Shown: piece after piece, positions 28,746 through 38,021 of the stretch | Position numbering within the stretch: the first letter of the stretch is position 1 | How the letters are laid out: each line of letters opens with the position of its first letter | DNA from: an uncultured Actinomycetes bacterium | GTDB lineage: Bacteria; Actinomycetota; Actinomycetes; Nanopelagicales; Nanopelagicaceae | Assembly: GCA_903871555.1 (NCBI GenBank) | Contig: CAIQHM010000017.1 | Coordinates: 1-41,927 of the forward strand | DNA length: 41,927 bases | Direction: 5' to 3' | Notes under the pieces: generated by a model | Told to the model about the DNA's origin: nothing | Databases searched by the model: none | The model's input: only the letters and a program-made list of their open reading frames with translations | Program-made: the position numbers and the translations under genes

Positions 28746-29747
28746 ATGGAATATCGTCGCCTCGGCTCGTCTGGTATGTATGTCTCAGAAATTTCTTATG
28801 GAAATTGGATTACCCACGGTTCCCAGGTCGAGCAAGATGCGGCCATTAAGTGTGTTCATGCCGCCCTTGATGCGGGGATTACAACTTTTGATACCGCAGA
28901 TGTTTATGCAGGAACAAAAGCCGAGAGCGTCCTTGGTAAAGCCTTAAAGGGCGTAAAGCGCGAAAGCTATGAATTGTTTACCAAGGTTTACTGGCCAACA
29001 GGGCCAGGAAAAAATGATCGCGGCCTTTCTCGCAAACACATTATGGAATCTGTTCATGCATCGCTAAAGCGTTTGAATACTGATCACATAGATCTCTATC
29101 AGATGCACCGTTTCGATTATGAAACGCCTGTGGAAGAATCCCTCCGAGCTTTTGATGACCTGATCCGCCAAGGAAAAGTGCATTACATTGGTTTTTCAGA
29201 GTGGAGTGCACCTCAAATTGCAAACGCTCTTGCGATTCAAAAAGCAAGTGGATTTGATCGATTCATTTCGAGCCAACCTCAATATTCGATGTTGTGGCGA
29301 GTGATCGAATCTAAAGTTATTCCACTTTGTGAAAGTGAGGGGATTGGTCAGATTGTTTGGTCACCTGTTGCACAAGGAATTTTGACTGGAAAATATCTGC
29401 CGGGCAAGAAACCACCAAGTGGATCTAGAGCAACTGATAAGAAGAGTGGCGCAGAGATGATTTCGCGTTGGATGCGTGATGAAGTGCTTACTGCAGTAGC
29501 AAATTTGAAGCCAATCGCAGATTCCCTTGATTTATCGATGTCACAACTTGCACTCGCTTGGGCACTTGCAAATCCAAATGTTTCTTCAGTAATTATGGGC
29601 GCATCTAAGCCGGCTCAAGTTAAAGAAAATGTAAAAGCCTCGGGTGTGAAACTTAGCCCTGATGTACTTGGGCAAATAGATAAGGCCCTCAGTTCTATCC
29701 CAGAAATTAATCCTGATAAAACAGAGAGCCCAAATCCAAGAGCTTAA
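28746..29747 (+). CDS. Aldo/keto reductase (voltage-gated K+ channel beta-subunit-like)
   Basis: MEYRRLGSSGMYVSEISYGNW, GITTFDTADVYA, DHIDLYQMHRFD, GFSEWSAPQI; ATG 28746 preferred. Confidence 0.93.
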   Translation: MEYRRLGSSGMYVSEISYGNWITHGSQVEQDAAIKCVHAALDAGITTFDTADVYAGTKAESVLGKALKGVKRESYELFTKVYWPTGPGKNDRGLSRKHIMESVHASLKRLNTDHIDLYQMHRFDYETPVEESLRAFDDLIRQGKVHYIGFSEWSAPQIANALAIQKASGFDRFISSQPQYSMLWRVIESKVIPLCESEGIGQIVWSPVAQGILTGKYLPGKKPPSGSRATDKKSGAEMISRWMRDEVLTAVANLKPIADSLDLSMSQLALAWALANPNVSSVIMGASKPAQVKENVKASGVKLSPDVLGQIDKALSSIPEINPDKTESPNPRA

Positions 29748-29750
29748 AAT

Positions 29751-30287
29751 TTAGATACTGTCGCCAAGTTTCTTTTGTGGTGATGGCGCGCGCAGGCGAC
29801 GCATTTGGGTTGAACGCAGCCAGCCGTACATTGCAAGTCCCTTAGTTGATTCACTTGGGAATTTTTCCGCGACTAACTTGCGAATTCGACGCCCTACAAA
29901 GATGCCGTAGATAATCGAATATCCCATGGCTGAGTACATGAGAATAATTGCTAGGAATCTAATTTCAACTGATGGCACCATCGTCAGAAGTAAAACAACA
30001 ACCATTAGAGGTAAGAAATATTCGCCTAGCGAACGACGAGAGTCGATGTAGTCTCGAACAAATTTCTTAACTGGTCCACGGTCTCGGGCAGGTAGTGCGC
30101 TCTGGTCGCCGCGCATATATGCAGCTCTTGATTCAGCTCTCGCAACCTTGAGCGCCTCACGGTGCTTTGCTTTATCAACCTTCGATACTGGTGCGGTAAT
30201 TGAATTTATTTTGGTCTTTGCAACTGAATCTTTACGTTTCGGTGTTGCCTTGCCTTTTTTCTCCGGGTTGTTCTCTGATTTGCTCAT
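29751..30287 (-). CDS. DUF3043 domain membrane protein
   Basis: Basic N-terminus, YMRGDQSALPARDRGPVKKFVRDYIDSRRSLGEYFLP; start ATG 30287 preferred (nadA overlaps longer form). Confidence 0.82.
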   Translation of the reverse strand: MSKSENNPEKKGKATPKRKDSVAKTKINSITAPVSKVDKAKHREALKVARAESRAAYMRGDQSALPARDRGPVKKFVRDYIDSRRSLGEYFLPLMVVVLLLTMVPSVEIRFLAIILMYSAMGYSIIYGIFVGRRIRKLVAEKFPSESTKGLAMYGWLRSTQMRRLRAPSPQKKLGDSI

Positions 30288-30291
30288 GTGA

Positions 30292-31443
30292 CTACGGTAG
30301 AGCGAGCATTCGCTCCAGCGCAACTCTTGCGTATTTGGCAGTCTCATTTTCCACGGTAATTTGATTAACTAAACGACCATCGACCAAAGATTCCATCGCC
30401 CAGACCAGATGTGGCAGATCGATGCGGTTCATAGTCGAGCAGTAGCAGACAGTTTTATCCAAGAAATGAACTTCCCGGTCGGTAAACCTATTAGCCAATC
30501 TCTGCACCAAATTTAGTTCGGTCCCGATCGCCCATTTACTACCAATCGGTGAATTCTCAATGGTCTTGATAATCATTTCAGTACTGCCTACAACATCGGC
30601 TATCGAAACAACTTCATGTTGGCATTCTGGATGGACCAATATTTGTATTCCCGGGACCTTAGCTCTTATTGCTTCAACATTTTCGACGTTGAACCGACCA
30701 TGTACAGAGCAGTGGCCTCGCCACAAAATAACTTTCGCACTCTTAATCTCGGTATCGCTTAGACCGCCATTTGTTTTCCAGGGATTCCAGGTAACGCAAT
30801 CTTCAAGAGTTAAACCAAGATTCAAGACCGCAGTATTACGGCCGAGATGTTGATCAGGTAGAAAGAGAATCTTTTCACCTTTATCGAAGGCCCATTTCAT
30901 TGCTCGAGTTGCGTTGGAAGATGTGCAAACAGCGCCCTCATTCTTGCCGGTGAAAGCCTTTATTGCCGCTGAAGAATTCATATATGTAATTGGAATTGTT
31001 GTTGCGGCAACTCCAAGTTTTTCTAATATCTGCCAACAGTCATCGACTTGTTTGGCAGTTGCCATATCTGCCATCGAACAACCAGCGGCAAGATCGGGAA
31101 GGATTACCTTCTGCTTTGAATTAGTTAAAATATCTGCGCTCTCGGCCATAAAGTGGACACCACAAAAGAAAATAAATTCGGCACTGGTATTCGCTTCGGC
31201 GGCTTGCGCTAATTTAAATGAATCGCCTGTTATATCGGCGAATTGGATAACTTCATCTCGTTGATAATGGTGGCCCAGAATCATGGCCCGACTTCCAAGC
31301 GCGGCTCTTGCGGCAACAGCTCTAGCTATCAGATCTGGGCCACTTGCTTCGGGAAGTGCGCCATCGCACGAAACCCCTCGCTCGCTCTTGAGGTCCAAGC
31401 CTTGCCCAAGAAGTAATAACTCGGAAAGTCTTGATGAGCTCAT
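30292..31443 (-). CDS. nadA: Quinolinate synthase
   Basis: ILGHHYQRDEVIQFADITGDSF, FCGVHFMAESADIL, HPECQHEV, VCYCSTMNRIDLPHL. Confidence 0.95.
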   Translation of the reverse strand: MSSSRLSELLLLGQGLDLKSERGVSCDGALPEASGPDLIARAVAARAALGSRAMILGHHYQRDEVIQFADITGDSFKLAQAAEANTSAEFIFFCGVHFMAESADILTNSKQKVILPDLAAGCSMADMATAKQVDDCWQILEKLGVAATTIPITYMNSSAAIKAFTGKNEGAVCTSSNATRAMKWAFDKGEKILFLPDQHLGRNTAVLNLGLTLEDCVTWNPWKTNGGLSDTEIKSAKVILWRGHCSVHGRFNVENVEAIRAKVPGIQILVHPECQHEVVSIADVVGSTEMIIKTIENSPIGSKWAIGTELNLVQRLANRFTDREVHFLDKTVCYCSTMNRIDLPHLVWAMESLVDGRLVNQITVENETAKYARVALERMLALP

Positions 31444-31534
31444 AGGGACATTATGGAGTAGCCTTTAGCCATTCACGAATTTAAGTTTTGAGTGTTTTAA
31501 ACAATTGCACGATTTACGAAAGATTGGGAGAGCA

Positions 31535-31906
31535 ATGAGCACAGAGACTTCACAAGACCTAACAATTACAGGTGCCCCAGCAACTGGGATTGTTCTGACC
31601 GATGTTGCAGCTACCAAGGTAGCGGCGCTCTTGGCTCAAGAAGGACGCGATGATTTGAATCTGCGCGTTGCAGTTCAACCTGGTGGTTGTTCTGGTCTTC
31701 GCTACCAACTCTATTTCGATGATCGCGCGCTAGATGGCGACACAATTACTGAATTCGGTGGCGTAAAGGTTGTTACAGACAAGATGAGCACCCCGTATTT
31801 GATGGGCGCCTCAATTGATTTTGTGGACACTATCGAGAAGCAAGGTTTCACAATCGATAATCCAAATGCCCAAGGCTCATGCGCTTGTGGCGACTCTTTC
31901 AATTAA
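31535..31906 (+). CDS. HesB/IscA/ErpA-family iron-sulfur cluster assembly protein
   Basis: LRVAVQPGGCSGLRYQLYFDD ... DNPNAQGSCACGDSFN; ATG 31535 with SD ggga. Confidence 0.92.
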   Translation: MSTETSQDLTITGAPATGIVLTDVAATKVAALLAQEGRDDLNLRVAVQPGGCSGLRYQLYFDDRALDGDTITEFGGVKVVTDKMSTPYLMGASIDFVDTIEKQGFTIDNPNAQGSCACGDSFN

Positions 31907-31928
31907 CTAAACAGTTATTTAATTAGCT

Positions 31929-32918
31929 ATGAAGATTGCCTGCGCTGGCTCTGTCGGGCGCGATCATTTAATGACTTTTCCTGGAAAGTTCACCGACTCT
32001 TTGGTCGCCGAATCTCTGGACAAAGTTTCACTCTCATTTCTTGTAGATGGGCTTGATGTTAGACGCGGTGGCACTGCCGCAAATATCGCCTTCGGAATCG
32101 GAGCGCTCGGGTTAAATCCCTATTTAATTGCTGCGGTTGGAACCGACTGGGCGGATTATGACTCTTGGCTCAATAGACATGGCGTTGATACAACACATGT
32201 AAAAATTTCAAAAGAGTTATTGACCGCATCATTTATGGTCACTACCGATCAAGAATTAAATCAGATTGCATCATTTTTTCCTGGTGCAATGAGCGAGGCG
32301 CGCGAGATAGAACTAGCGCCAATCGTTGAGAGAACAGGCAAATTCGATCTTCTGATAATTTCTCCGGATGATCCTGATGCCATGATCAGCCACAGCGAGA
32401 GTGCACGTGCCATGGGCATTGCTTTTGCAGCAGATCCATCTCAGCAACTTGCTCGCATGGATGGCGAAGCCATTAAGTTATTGATCGAAGGCGCGCATTA
32501 TCTCTTCTTAAATGAATATGAACTTGCGCTAACTATCCAGAAAACTGGATGGAGCGACGCTGAAATATTCAGCAAAGTTAAGGTTCGCGTGATAACTCTT
32601 GGATCTGCTGGATCGAGAATTGAAGAACATGGCAAAGAGCCAATAACGGTTGGCGTCCCAAAAGAGATAACAAGAATTGATCCAACTGGCGTCGGGGATT
32701 GCTACCGTGCTGGATTTGTTTCAGGTCTCGCCTGGGGGTTTAGCCACGAACGATGTGCCCAGATGGGTTCGATGTTGGCAACCTTCTGCATAGAAACCAA
32801 GGGAACTCAGGAATATAGATTTACTAAAGCGGAATTTATTGATCGGTTTGCAATTGCATATGGTGATGATGCCGCGACCGAAGTTGGGCTGAAATTGGAG
32901 CCACGTTTAATCGGATAA
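31929..32918 (+). CDS. PfkB-family carbohydrate/nucleoside kinase
   Basis: 329 aa; DVRRGGTAANIAFGIGALGL and DPTGVGDCYRAGFVSGLAWG. Confidence 0.9.
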   Translation: MKIACAGSVGRDHLMTFPGKFTDSLVAESLDKVSLSFLVDGLDVRRGGTAANIAFGIGALGLNPYLIAAVGTDWADYDSWLNRHGVDTTHVKISKELLTASFMVTTDQELNQIASFFPGAMSEAREIELAPIVERTGKFDLLIISPDDPDAMISHSESARAMGIAFAADPSQQLARMDGEAIKLLIEGAHYLFLNEYELALTIQKTGWSDAEIFSKVKVRVITLGSAGSRIEEHGKEPITVGVPKEITRIDPTGVGDCYRAGFVSGLAWGFSHERCAQMGSMLATFCIETKGTQEYRFTKAEFIDRFAIAYGDDAATEVGLKLEPRLIG

Positions 32919-33119
32919 TTTAGTAATTTCGAATGAAGTTGCATCTATGACTTTCGCATTATTTCCAGTCATCCGAGCCCAAGCAATTAGATCTGGTGCC
33001 GAAGCTGGATCATCGCTCAACAGAGTAATTTGAAAGCCAATAGGTTTAATTTTTAGAACCTTAGCTAGCTCTATGACAGGCAAGGGACAACGCTTTCCAA
33101 GGCAATCTAAGATTTCCAT
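32907..33119 (-). CDS. TusA-family sulfurtransferase
   Basis: 70 aa; LDCLGKRCPLPVIELAK (CPxP) and DDPASAPDLIAWARMTG. Confidence 0.92.
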   Translation of the reverse strand: MEILDCLGKRCPLPVIELAKVLKIKPIGFQITLLSDDPASAPDLIAWARMTGNNAKVIDATSFEITKLSD

Positions 33120-34165
33120 TAAGCCCGAAGTTCTAAAACAGTTTGAGCAAGCGTTTGCAGAAAGCTCTTTATCTCTTCAAAAGTTGTTGCATGATGAATC
33201 GTTAAACGAATATTTCCCTGCGTTAGTAAGCCAATAGCTGCAAGCACATGACTTGGCTGCATATTCGTGGCGTTGCAGGCAGAACCAGAATCAACAGCGA
33301 AGCCTTTATCGGCAAGAGCGGTAACTAGTTGCTCGGCATTTACATATAGAAATGAGGCGCTAATTAAATGATCGGCACCACCTGGGGCGATGTCTGCATC
33401 AGGAATATTCGCCATGATAAAGCTTCGGATGTCGGAGTTAATTGCAGAGATTTTTGCAGCCAAATTTTTCTCATCAGCAACCCAGCTATCAATCGCAAGT
33501 GCACTGGCAACAATTAACGGCAGTGAAGTCGGGCCAGGGCTTATTCGATTATCTAAGTGTGGAAGTGGGTTGCTCCAATTTGCCCGCTTTGAAAGTGCAA
33601 ATACACCAAGTCCACCTGGGCCAGCCCAAGACGTTGAATCCCAGAGGGCAGTACTCCAATTCTCCGGCAGAGCAATTCTTGTCCCAGATGCTGTCGCATC
33701 TACGAAAATTCCGGCGCAATTCGCGGGTCTGGCACTCTGAATAGTTCCAGTTTCACGGTTGCATAATTGGAGAGCGACTACATCTTCTGATGTCAGATTC
33801 TTATAAGCAATTTGACCCGTGCTAGAAACTTGAAGTTGCTCAGACTGATGTTCTTTGGCTACGGCAAAAACTTCCATACGATCGATATTGCTGTAGACCA
33901 AGCGATTCTTGCCCGACATCAGGCCGCTTATTCCCAATTGGAAGCCGATATTTGCTTCACCAAGAAAAGTTATCTCATCACTTCTGACCCCAAGGTGACC
34001 AGCAAAGGTTTCCCGGGCTTCATTTAGTAGAAGTGCTGCGCTCTTTGAATCGACCCCTAATTTTGATGGGTCGGGCCAGGCAACTTCGAAGATATGTGGA
34101 AGTGCCATCCGGGCAGCCTCATGTAGCCGAGGTTCGGATTGAAAGTTTGAGGTGATGGAAACCAC
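33119..34165 (-). CDS. Cysteine desulfurase-like class V aminotransferase-fold protein lacking the PLP lysine
   Basis: 348 aa from GTG 34165; SGSACNATNMQPSHVLAAIG active-site Cys loop retained, but DSTSWAGPGGLG in place of SAHK(x)xGPxGxG. Confidence 0.82.
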   Translation of the reverse strand: MVSITSNFQSEPRLHEAARMALPHIFEVAWPDPSKLGVDSKSAALLLNEARETFAGHLGVRSDEITFLGEANIGFQLGISGLMSGKNRLVYSNIDRMEVFAVAKEHQSEQLQVSSTGQIAYKNLTSEDVVALQLCNRETGTIQSARPANCAGIFVDATASGTRIALPENWSTALWDSTSWAGPGGLGVFALSKRANWSNPLPHLDNRISPGPTSLPLIVASALAIDSWVADEKNLAAKISAINSDIRSFIMANIPDADIAPGGADHLISASFLYVNAEQLVTALADKGFAVDSGSACNATNMQPSHVLAAIGLLTQGNIRLTIHHATTFEEIKSFLQTLAQTVLELRA

Positions 34166-34172
34166 GCCTAGA

Positions 34173-34178
34173 ACGCTA
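34173..34178 (-). promoter_or_regulatory. Candidate -10 for leaderless desulfurase-like/tusA transcript
   Basis: Minus TAGCGT, 7 nt, GTG 34165. Confidence 0.4.
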
Positions 34179-34189
34179 CTCCCACTTGG

Positions 34190-34217
34190 TTGTAAGAGTG
34201 AAACTGAGGGATATTCT
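34190..34217 (+). promoter_or_regulatory. Candidate promoter for leaderless ctaC transcript
   Basis: TTGTAA - 16 nt - TATTCT, 6 nt, ATG 34224. Confidence 0.45.
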
Positions 34218-34223
34218 TGCCCA

Positions 34224-34997
34224 ATGAATTTTAAGCCATCTTGGAAGTTGCCGAAAAAACTAGCCAGATCGGCTCAATTCCTACTCTCTGGTGGGGCGTT
34301 GGTCGTGCTGACTTCTTGCTCAACAGAGAATATTTCAGGAATGGGTTTTCCAAAGAATGTTTCTAGTGTTAATGATATTTCACTTCCACTTTGGCAAGGC
34401 GCATGGATTACCGCAGGTGTAGTTGGAATATTTACAGCAATTTTAATTTTATGGCCAGCGTTTCGCCATCGTCGCAAAGGTGATGAAGTTCCAAAGCAGA
34501 CGCAATACAACATCCCGGTAGAGATTGCTTACACATTGATCCCGTTTATTATTGTTGCAGTTCTTTTCTACTTCACTGCAGTTAAGGAATCTGCAATCAC
34601 GAAAGTTTCAGCTGACGCTAAAATTAGCCACACGATAGATGTAAATGGAATGCAATGGTCTTGGCAGTTCACCTATAAAGACAATCCTGCTGCTGCAACA
34701 ATTACCGGAACACCCGCAAAACCACCAGTACTAGTTATTCCAAAGGGCGAGCGAGTTCGTTTCAATATAACTTCAACTGACGTGGTGCATGGTTTCTGGA
34801 TACCAGCTTTTATGATTCAAATGCAGAATCTGCCTGGGGTGAAGAATCACCTCGAATTCACTGCAAATAAAATTGGAAGCTATCCAGGGCGTTGCAATAT
34901 TCTCTGTGGTCGAGCTCATTCGCAGATGCTGTTCACGGTAAAAGTTGTTTCACCAAGTGCTTATCAAAAATACATTTCTAATTTGAAGGCGGCCTAA
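34224..34997 (+). CDS. ctaC: Cytochrome c oxidase subunit II (lipoprotein)
   Basis: Lipobox LTSC, two TM helices, CuA motif [15 protein letters not shown] 34224 preferred over 34152. Confidence 0.94.
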   Translation: MNFKPSWKLPKKLARSAQFLLSGGALVVLTSCSTENISGMGFPKNVSSVNDISLPLWQGAWITAGVVGIFTAILILWPAFRHRRKGDEVPKQTQYNIPVEIAYTLIPFIIVAVLFYFTAVKESAITKVSADAKISHTIDVNGMQWSWQFTYKDNPAAATITGTPAKPPVLVIPKGERVRFNITSTDVVHGFWIPAFMIQMQNLPGVKNHLEFTANKIGSYPGRCNILCGRAHSQMLFTVKVVSPSAYQKYISNLKAA

Positions 34998-34999
34998 TC

Positions 35000-36658
35000 A
35001 TGACTACATTTGTTAATCGCGCTGCAACATCAGCTCCTACAAAGAGCGTTGCGCCGACAAGTAAGGGTCGACTATTCATCAAGATAATCACATCAACTGA
35101 TCACAAGATGATCGGCTACATGTATTTAGTAACGACTTTTGCTTGGTTCCTAATTGGTGGAGTTCTTGCGCTTGTACTTCGCGCCGAACTTGCCCGACCA
35201 GGCCTGCAATTTGTTTCTAATGAGCAGTACAACCAAGTCTTCACAATGCACGCAACGATTATGTTGCTGATGTTTGCAACTCCGCTATTTGTTGGTTTCG
35301 CAAATGTGATTATGCCGCTTCAAATCGGCGCAGCAGATGTTGCATTCCCACGGTTAAATATGCTCTCGTATTGGTTATTCCTTTTCGGCGGGTTAATGGC
35401 CTTCTCTGGTTTCTTAACACCAGGGGGAGCAGCTTCATTTGGTTGGACTGCCTATGCACCTCTTGCTAACTCACAATATTCGCCAGGTGTTGGTGGAGAT
35501 CTCTGGATCATCGGCCTCGCAATGGGTGGTATCGGAACAATTCTTGGCGGCGTAAATTTCATTACAACAATTTTTACAATGCGTGCGCCAGGTATGACCA
35601 TGTTCCGCATGTCAATCTTCAGCTGGAATGTTCTACTGACTTCAATTCTTGTTCTCTTAGCTTTCCCTCCACTTGCAGCAGCATTCTTAGGTTTGGAATC
35701 TGATCGATTATTTGGTTCACATATCTTTGATCCTGCAAATGGTGGCGCGATGCTCTGGCAGCATCTCTTCTGGTTCTTCGGGCACCCAGAGGTTTACATT
35801 CTCGCTCTGCCATTCTTCGGTATCGCAACGGAAATTCTTCCAGTATTCAGCCGTAAGCCAATCTTTGGTTATAAAGGATTGATTGCAGCAACCATTGCAA
35901 TCTCTGCTCTCTCAGTTTCAGTTTGGGCACACCATATGTTTGCAAGCGGTCAAGTTCTTCTACCGTTCTTCTCTTTCATGACATTTCTTATTGGTGTTCC
36001 AACTGGCGTTAAATTCTTCAACTGGATCGGAACCATGTGGCGCGGCAGCGTTTCTTTCGAAACTCCAATGCTCTGGGTTATGGGATTCTTAATAACCTTC
36101 TTATTCGGTGGACTGACCGGAATTATTCTGGCTTCACCACCACTTGATTTTGCAGTTTCTGCTTCATATTTCGTTGTTGCCCACTTCCATTATGTTCTCT
36201 TTGGAACTGTGGTCTTTGCGATGTTTGGTGGTTTCTACTTCTGGTGGCCAAAGATGACAGGCCGGATGTTAAACGAGCGCCTTGGAAAGATTCACTTCTG
36301 GACGACATTTTTCGGCTTCCACCTAACCTTCTTGGTGCAACATTGGCTCGGAATCAAGGGGATGCCTCGTCGATACGCGGATTACTTAGCAACTGATGGC
36401 TTCACAAATATGAATATGATTTCAACAGTTGGTTCGACGCTCTTGGCACTTTCTATGATTCCATTCCTAGTGAATGTTTGGATTACCAGAAAATCGCCTC
36501 TCGTTAATGTTGATGATCCTTGGGGCTATGGCGCATCACTTGAATGGGCAACATCATGTCCACCACCTCGCCACAACTTCACTTCAATGCCACGTATTCG
36601 CAGCGAGCGACCAGCATTCGATCTGCACTATCCGCACATCAAGACAGAAGGTCATTAA
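35000..36658 (+). CDS. ctaD: Cytochrome c oxidase subunit I
   Basis: 552 aa; [38 protein letters not shown]. Confidence 0.97.
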   Translation: MTTFVNRAATSAPTKSVAPTSKGRLFIKIITSTDHKMIGYMYLVTTFAWFLIGGVLALVLRAELARPGLQFVSNEQYNQVFTMHATIMLLMFATPLFVGFANVIMPLQIGAADVAFPRLNMLSYWLFLFGGLMAFSGFLTPGGAASFGWTAYAPLANSQYSPGVGGDLWIIGLAMGGIGTILGGVNFITTIFTMRAPGMTMFRMSIFSWNVLLTSILVLLAFPPLAAAFLGLESDRLFGSHIFDPANGGAMLWQHLFWFFGHPEVYILALPFFGIATEILPVFSRKPIFGYKGLIAATIAISALSVSVWAHHMFASGQVLLPFFSFMTFLIGVPTGVKFFNWIGTMWRGSVSFETPMLWVMGFLITFLFGGLTGIILASPPLDFAVSASYFVVAHFHYVLFGTVVFAMFGGFYFWWPKMTGRMLNERLGKIHFWTTFFGFHLTFLVQHWLGIKGMPRRYADYLATDGFTNMNMISTVGSTLLALSMIPFLVNVWITRKSPLVNVDDPWGYGASLEWATSCPPPRHNFTSMPRIRSERPAFDLHYPHIKTEGH

Positions 36659-36660
36659 AT

Positions 36661-37062
36661 ATGAAAACTGGCTGGATGTTATTTACAGGTCTCGCAATTT
36701 TCTACGCAATCGTCACATTCGTCTATTGGTTTGTTGGTGGTGAGGCGGTCGGCATAACAGCAATTGGTCTTTCAGGTGGTCTTGCAGCGTTGATCGGATT
36801 TTATCTCTGGTTCACCAGCAAACGGCTTGGAAATGTATTACCTGAAGACAATATCAATGCTGAGATTTCAGATTCAGCAGGTGAACTTGGTTTCTATTCG
36901 CCACATTCATGGTGGCCACTTCCTGTTGCCTTTTCAATGGTTACTGCAGGCGTTGGTTTACTAGTTGGTTGGTGGCTAACTCTTATCGCGGTAGGCGCGC
37001 TTTTAATTAGTATCCTTGGTTTCGTTCTTGAATACGAGAAACCTTCAAAATCTGCGCATTAA
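36661..37062 (+). CDS. ctaF: Cytochrome c oxidase subunit IV (actinobacterial CtaF type)
   Basis: 133 aa MKTGWMLFTGLAIFYAIVTFVYWF..., directly after ctaD; GFYSPHSWWPL. Confidence 0.85.
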   Translation: MKTGWMLFTGLAIFYAIVTFVYWFVGGEAVGITAIGLSGGLAALIGFYLWFTSKRLGNVLPEDNINAEISDSAGELGFYSPHSWWPLPVAFSMVTAGVGLLVGWWLTLIAVGALLISILGFVLEYEKPSKSAH

Positions 37063-37990
37063 TTGCAATTAACAATATCGCCGCAGGAAGAGTAATTAGT
37101 ACTCCTAATAGAGCGCCGTTTAGATTTTGACCAAGTTCTGCCAAATTCGCAAAGAGCATCGATACTGAAAGTCCAATAGTTCCCATTAGCCCTACAAGGT
37201 AAAGATCCGCGGAAGTGATTACATCTTGGCGCAGAGATCGCATCGCAATTCTTGCAAAGAGCCAGATACCAAGAGGTTTACCGATAAGGCGAGCCAGGAC
37301 TAACGCAATAACTATCGGGCTAGTTAAGAGAGCAAGATTTAAATCCCATGGAATCCAGAGCGTTGTAATTATGAAAGCTGGGATAACTAGATAATTTATT
37401 ACCGGAGTGAGTCTGCTAACTAACCACTTAGATTCGTTGTGATTCACGCAAAGTCCAAGCAAGACACCAATTACTGTCGGATGGACTCCAGAATCTTTAA
37501 AAATTCCCCAGGCAATTAAACCGATTAAAAGTGCGACATATGGAGACCGAGGAGCACATCTCCAGAATGCGAGAATAAGAAGTGCGCTGATAAGTAGGCG
37601 GAGCAGATCAATATGATGGTGGTAAACAAGTGCCACAATAATAATTGAAGCGATGTCATCAGCAATAGCAAGAGCCAACAAGAAGCCACGAATACGTTTT
37701 GAAATTGATTTGGCCAGAAGTGATAGTGCTAGCAAAGCGAGTGGTAAATCTGTTGCCATTGGGATTCCCCAGGCAGAAGTCGGAGCTCCGTTGCTGCGGG
37801 CGATCAAAAAATAAATAATCGCGGGAAGCGCCATTCCACCAAGTGCAGCGAAGAAGGGGATCAAGAAGGAGAACTTTTTTTTAAACGCCCCATCAATCAA
37901 TTCGGCACGCAGTTCGATACCGGCAAGAAAGAAGAAGAGAACTAGGGGACCGGTTGTTATCCAGTCACGCGCGTTATTCATAAACTCCAT
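37007..37990 (-). CDS. nhaA: NhaA-family Na+/H+ antiporter, N-terminally short
   Basis: VLFFFLAGIELRAEL, GIPMATDLPLALL, LALAIADDIASIIIVAL (DD pair), GLMGTIGLSVSMLFANLA; 56-bp convergent overlap with ctaF. Confidence 0.88.
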   Translation of the reverse strand: MEFMNNARDWITTGPLVLFFFLAGIELRAELIDGAFKKKFSFLIPFFAALGGMALPAIIYFLIARSNGAPTSAWGIPMATDLPLALLALSLLAKSISKRIRGFLLALAIADDIASIIIVALVYHHHIDLLRLLISALLILAFWRCAPRSPYVALLIGLIAWGIFKDSGVHPTVIGVLLGLCVNHNESKWLVSRLTPVINYLVIPAFIITTLWIPWDLNLALLTSPIVIALVLARLIGKPLGIWLFARIAMRSLRQDVITSADLYLVGLMGTIGLSVSMLFANLAELGQNLNGALLGVLITLPAAILLIAINAQILKVSRIQERNQGY

Positions 37991-38021
37991 CAGGGCAGTT
38001 TATGGGTAGGTAGCGCCGAAA

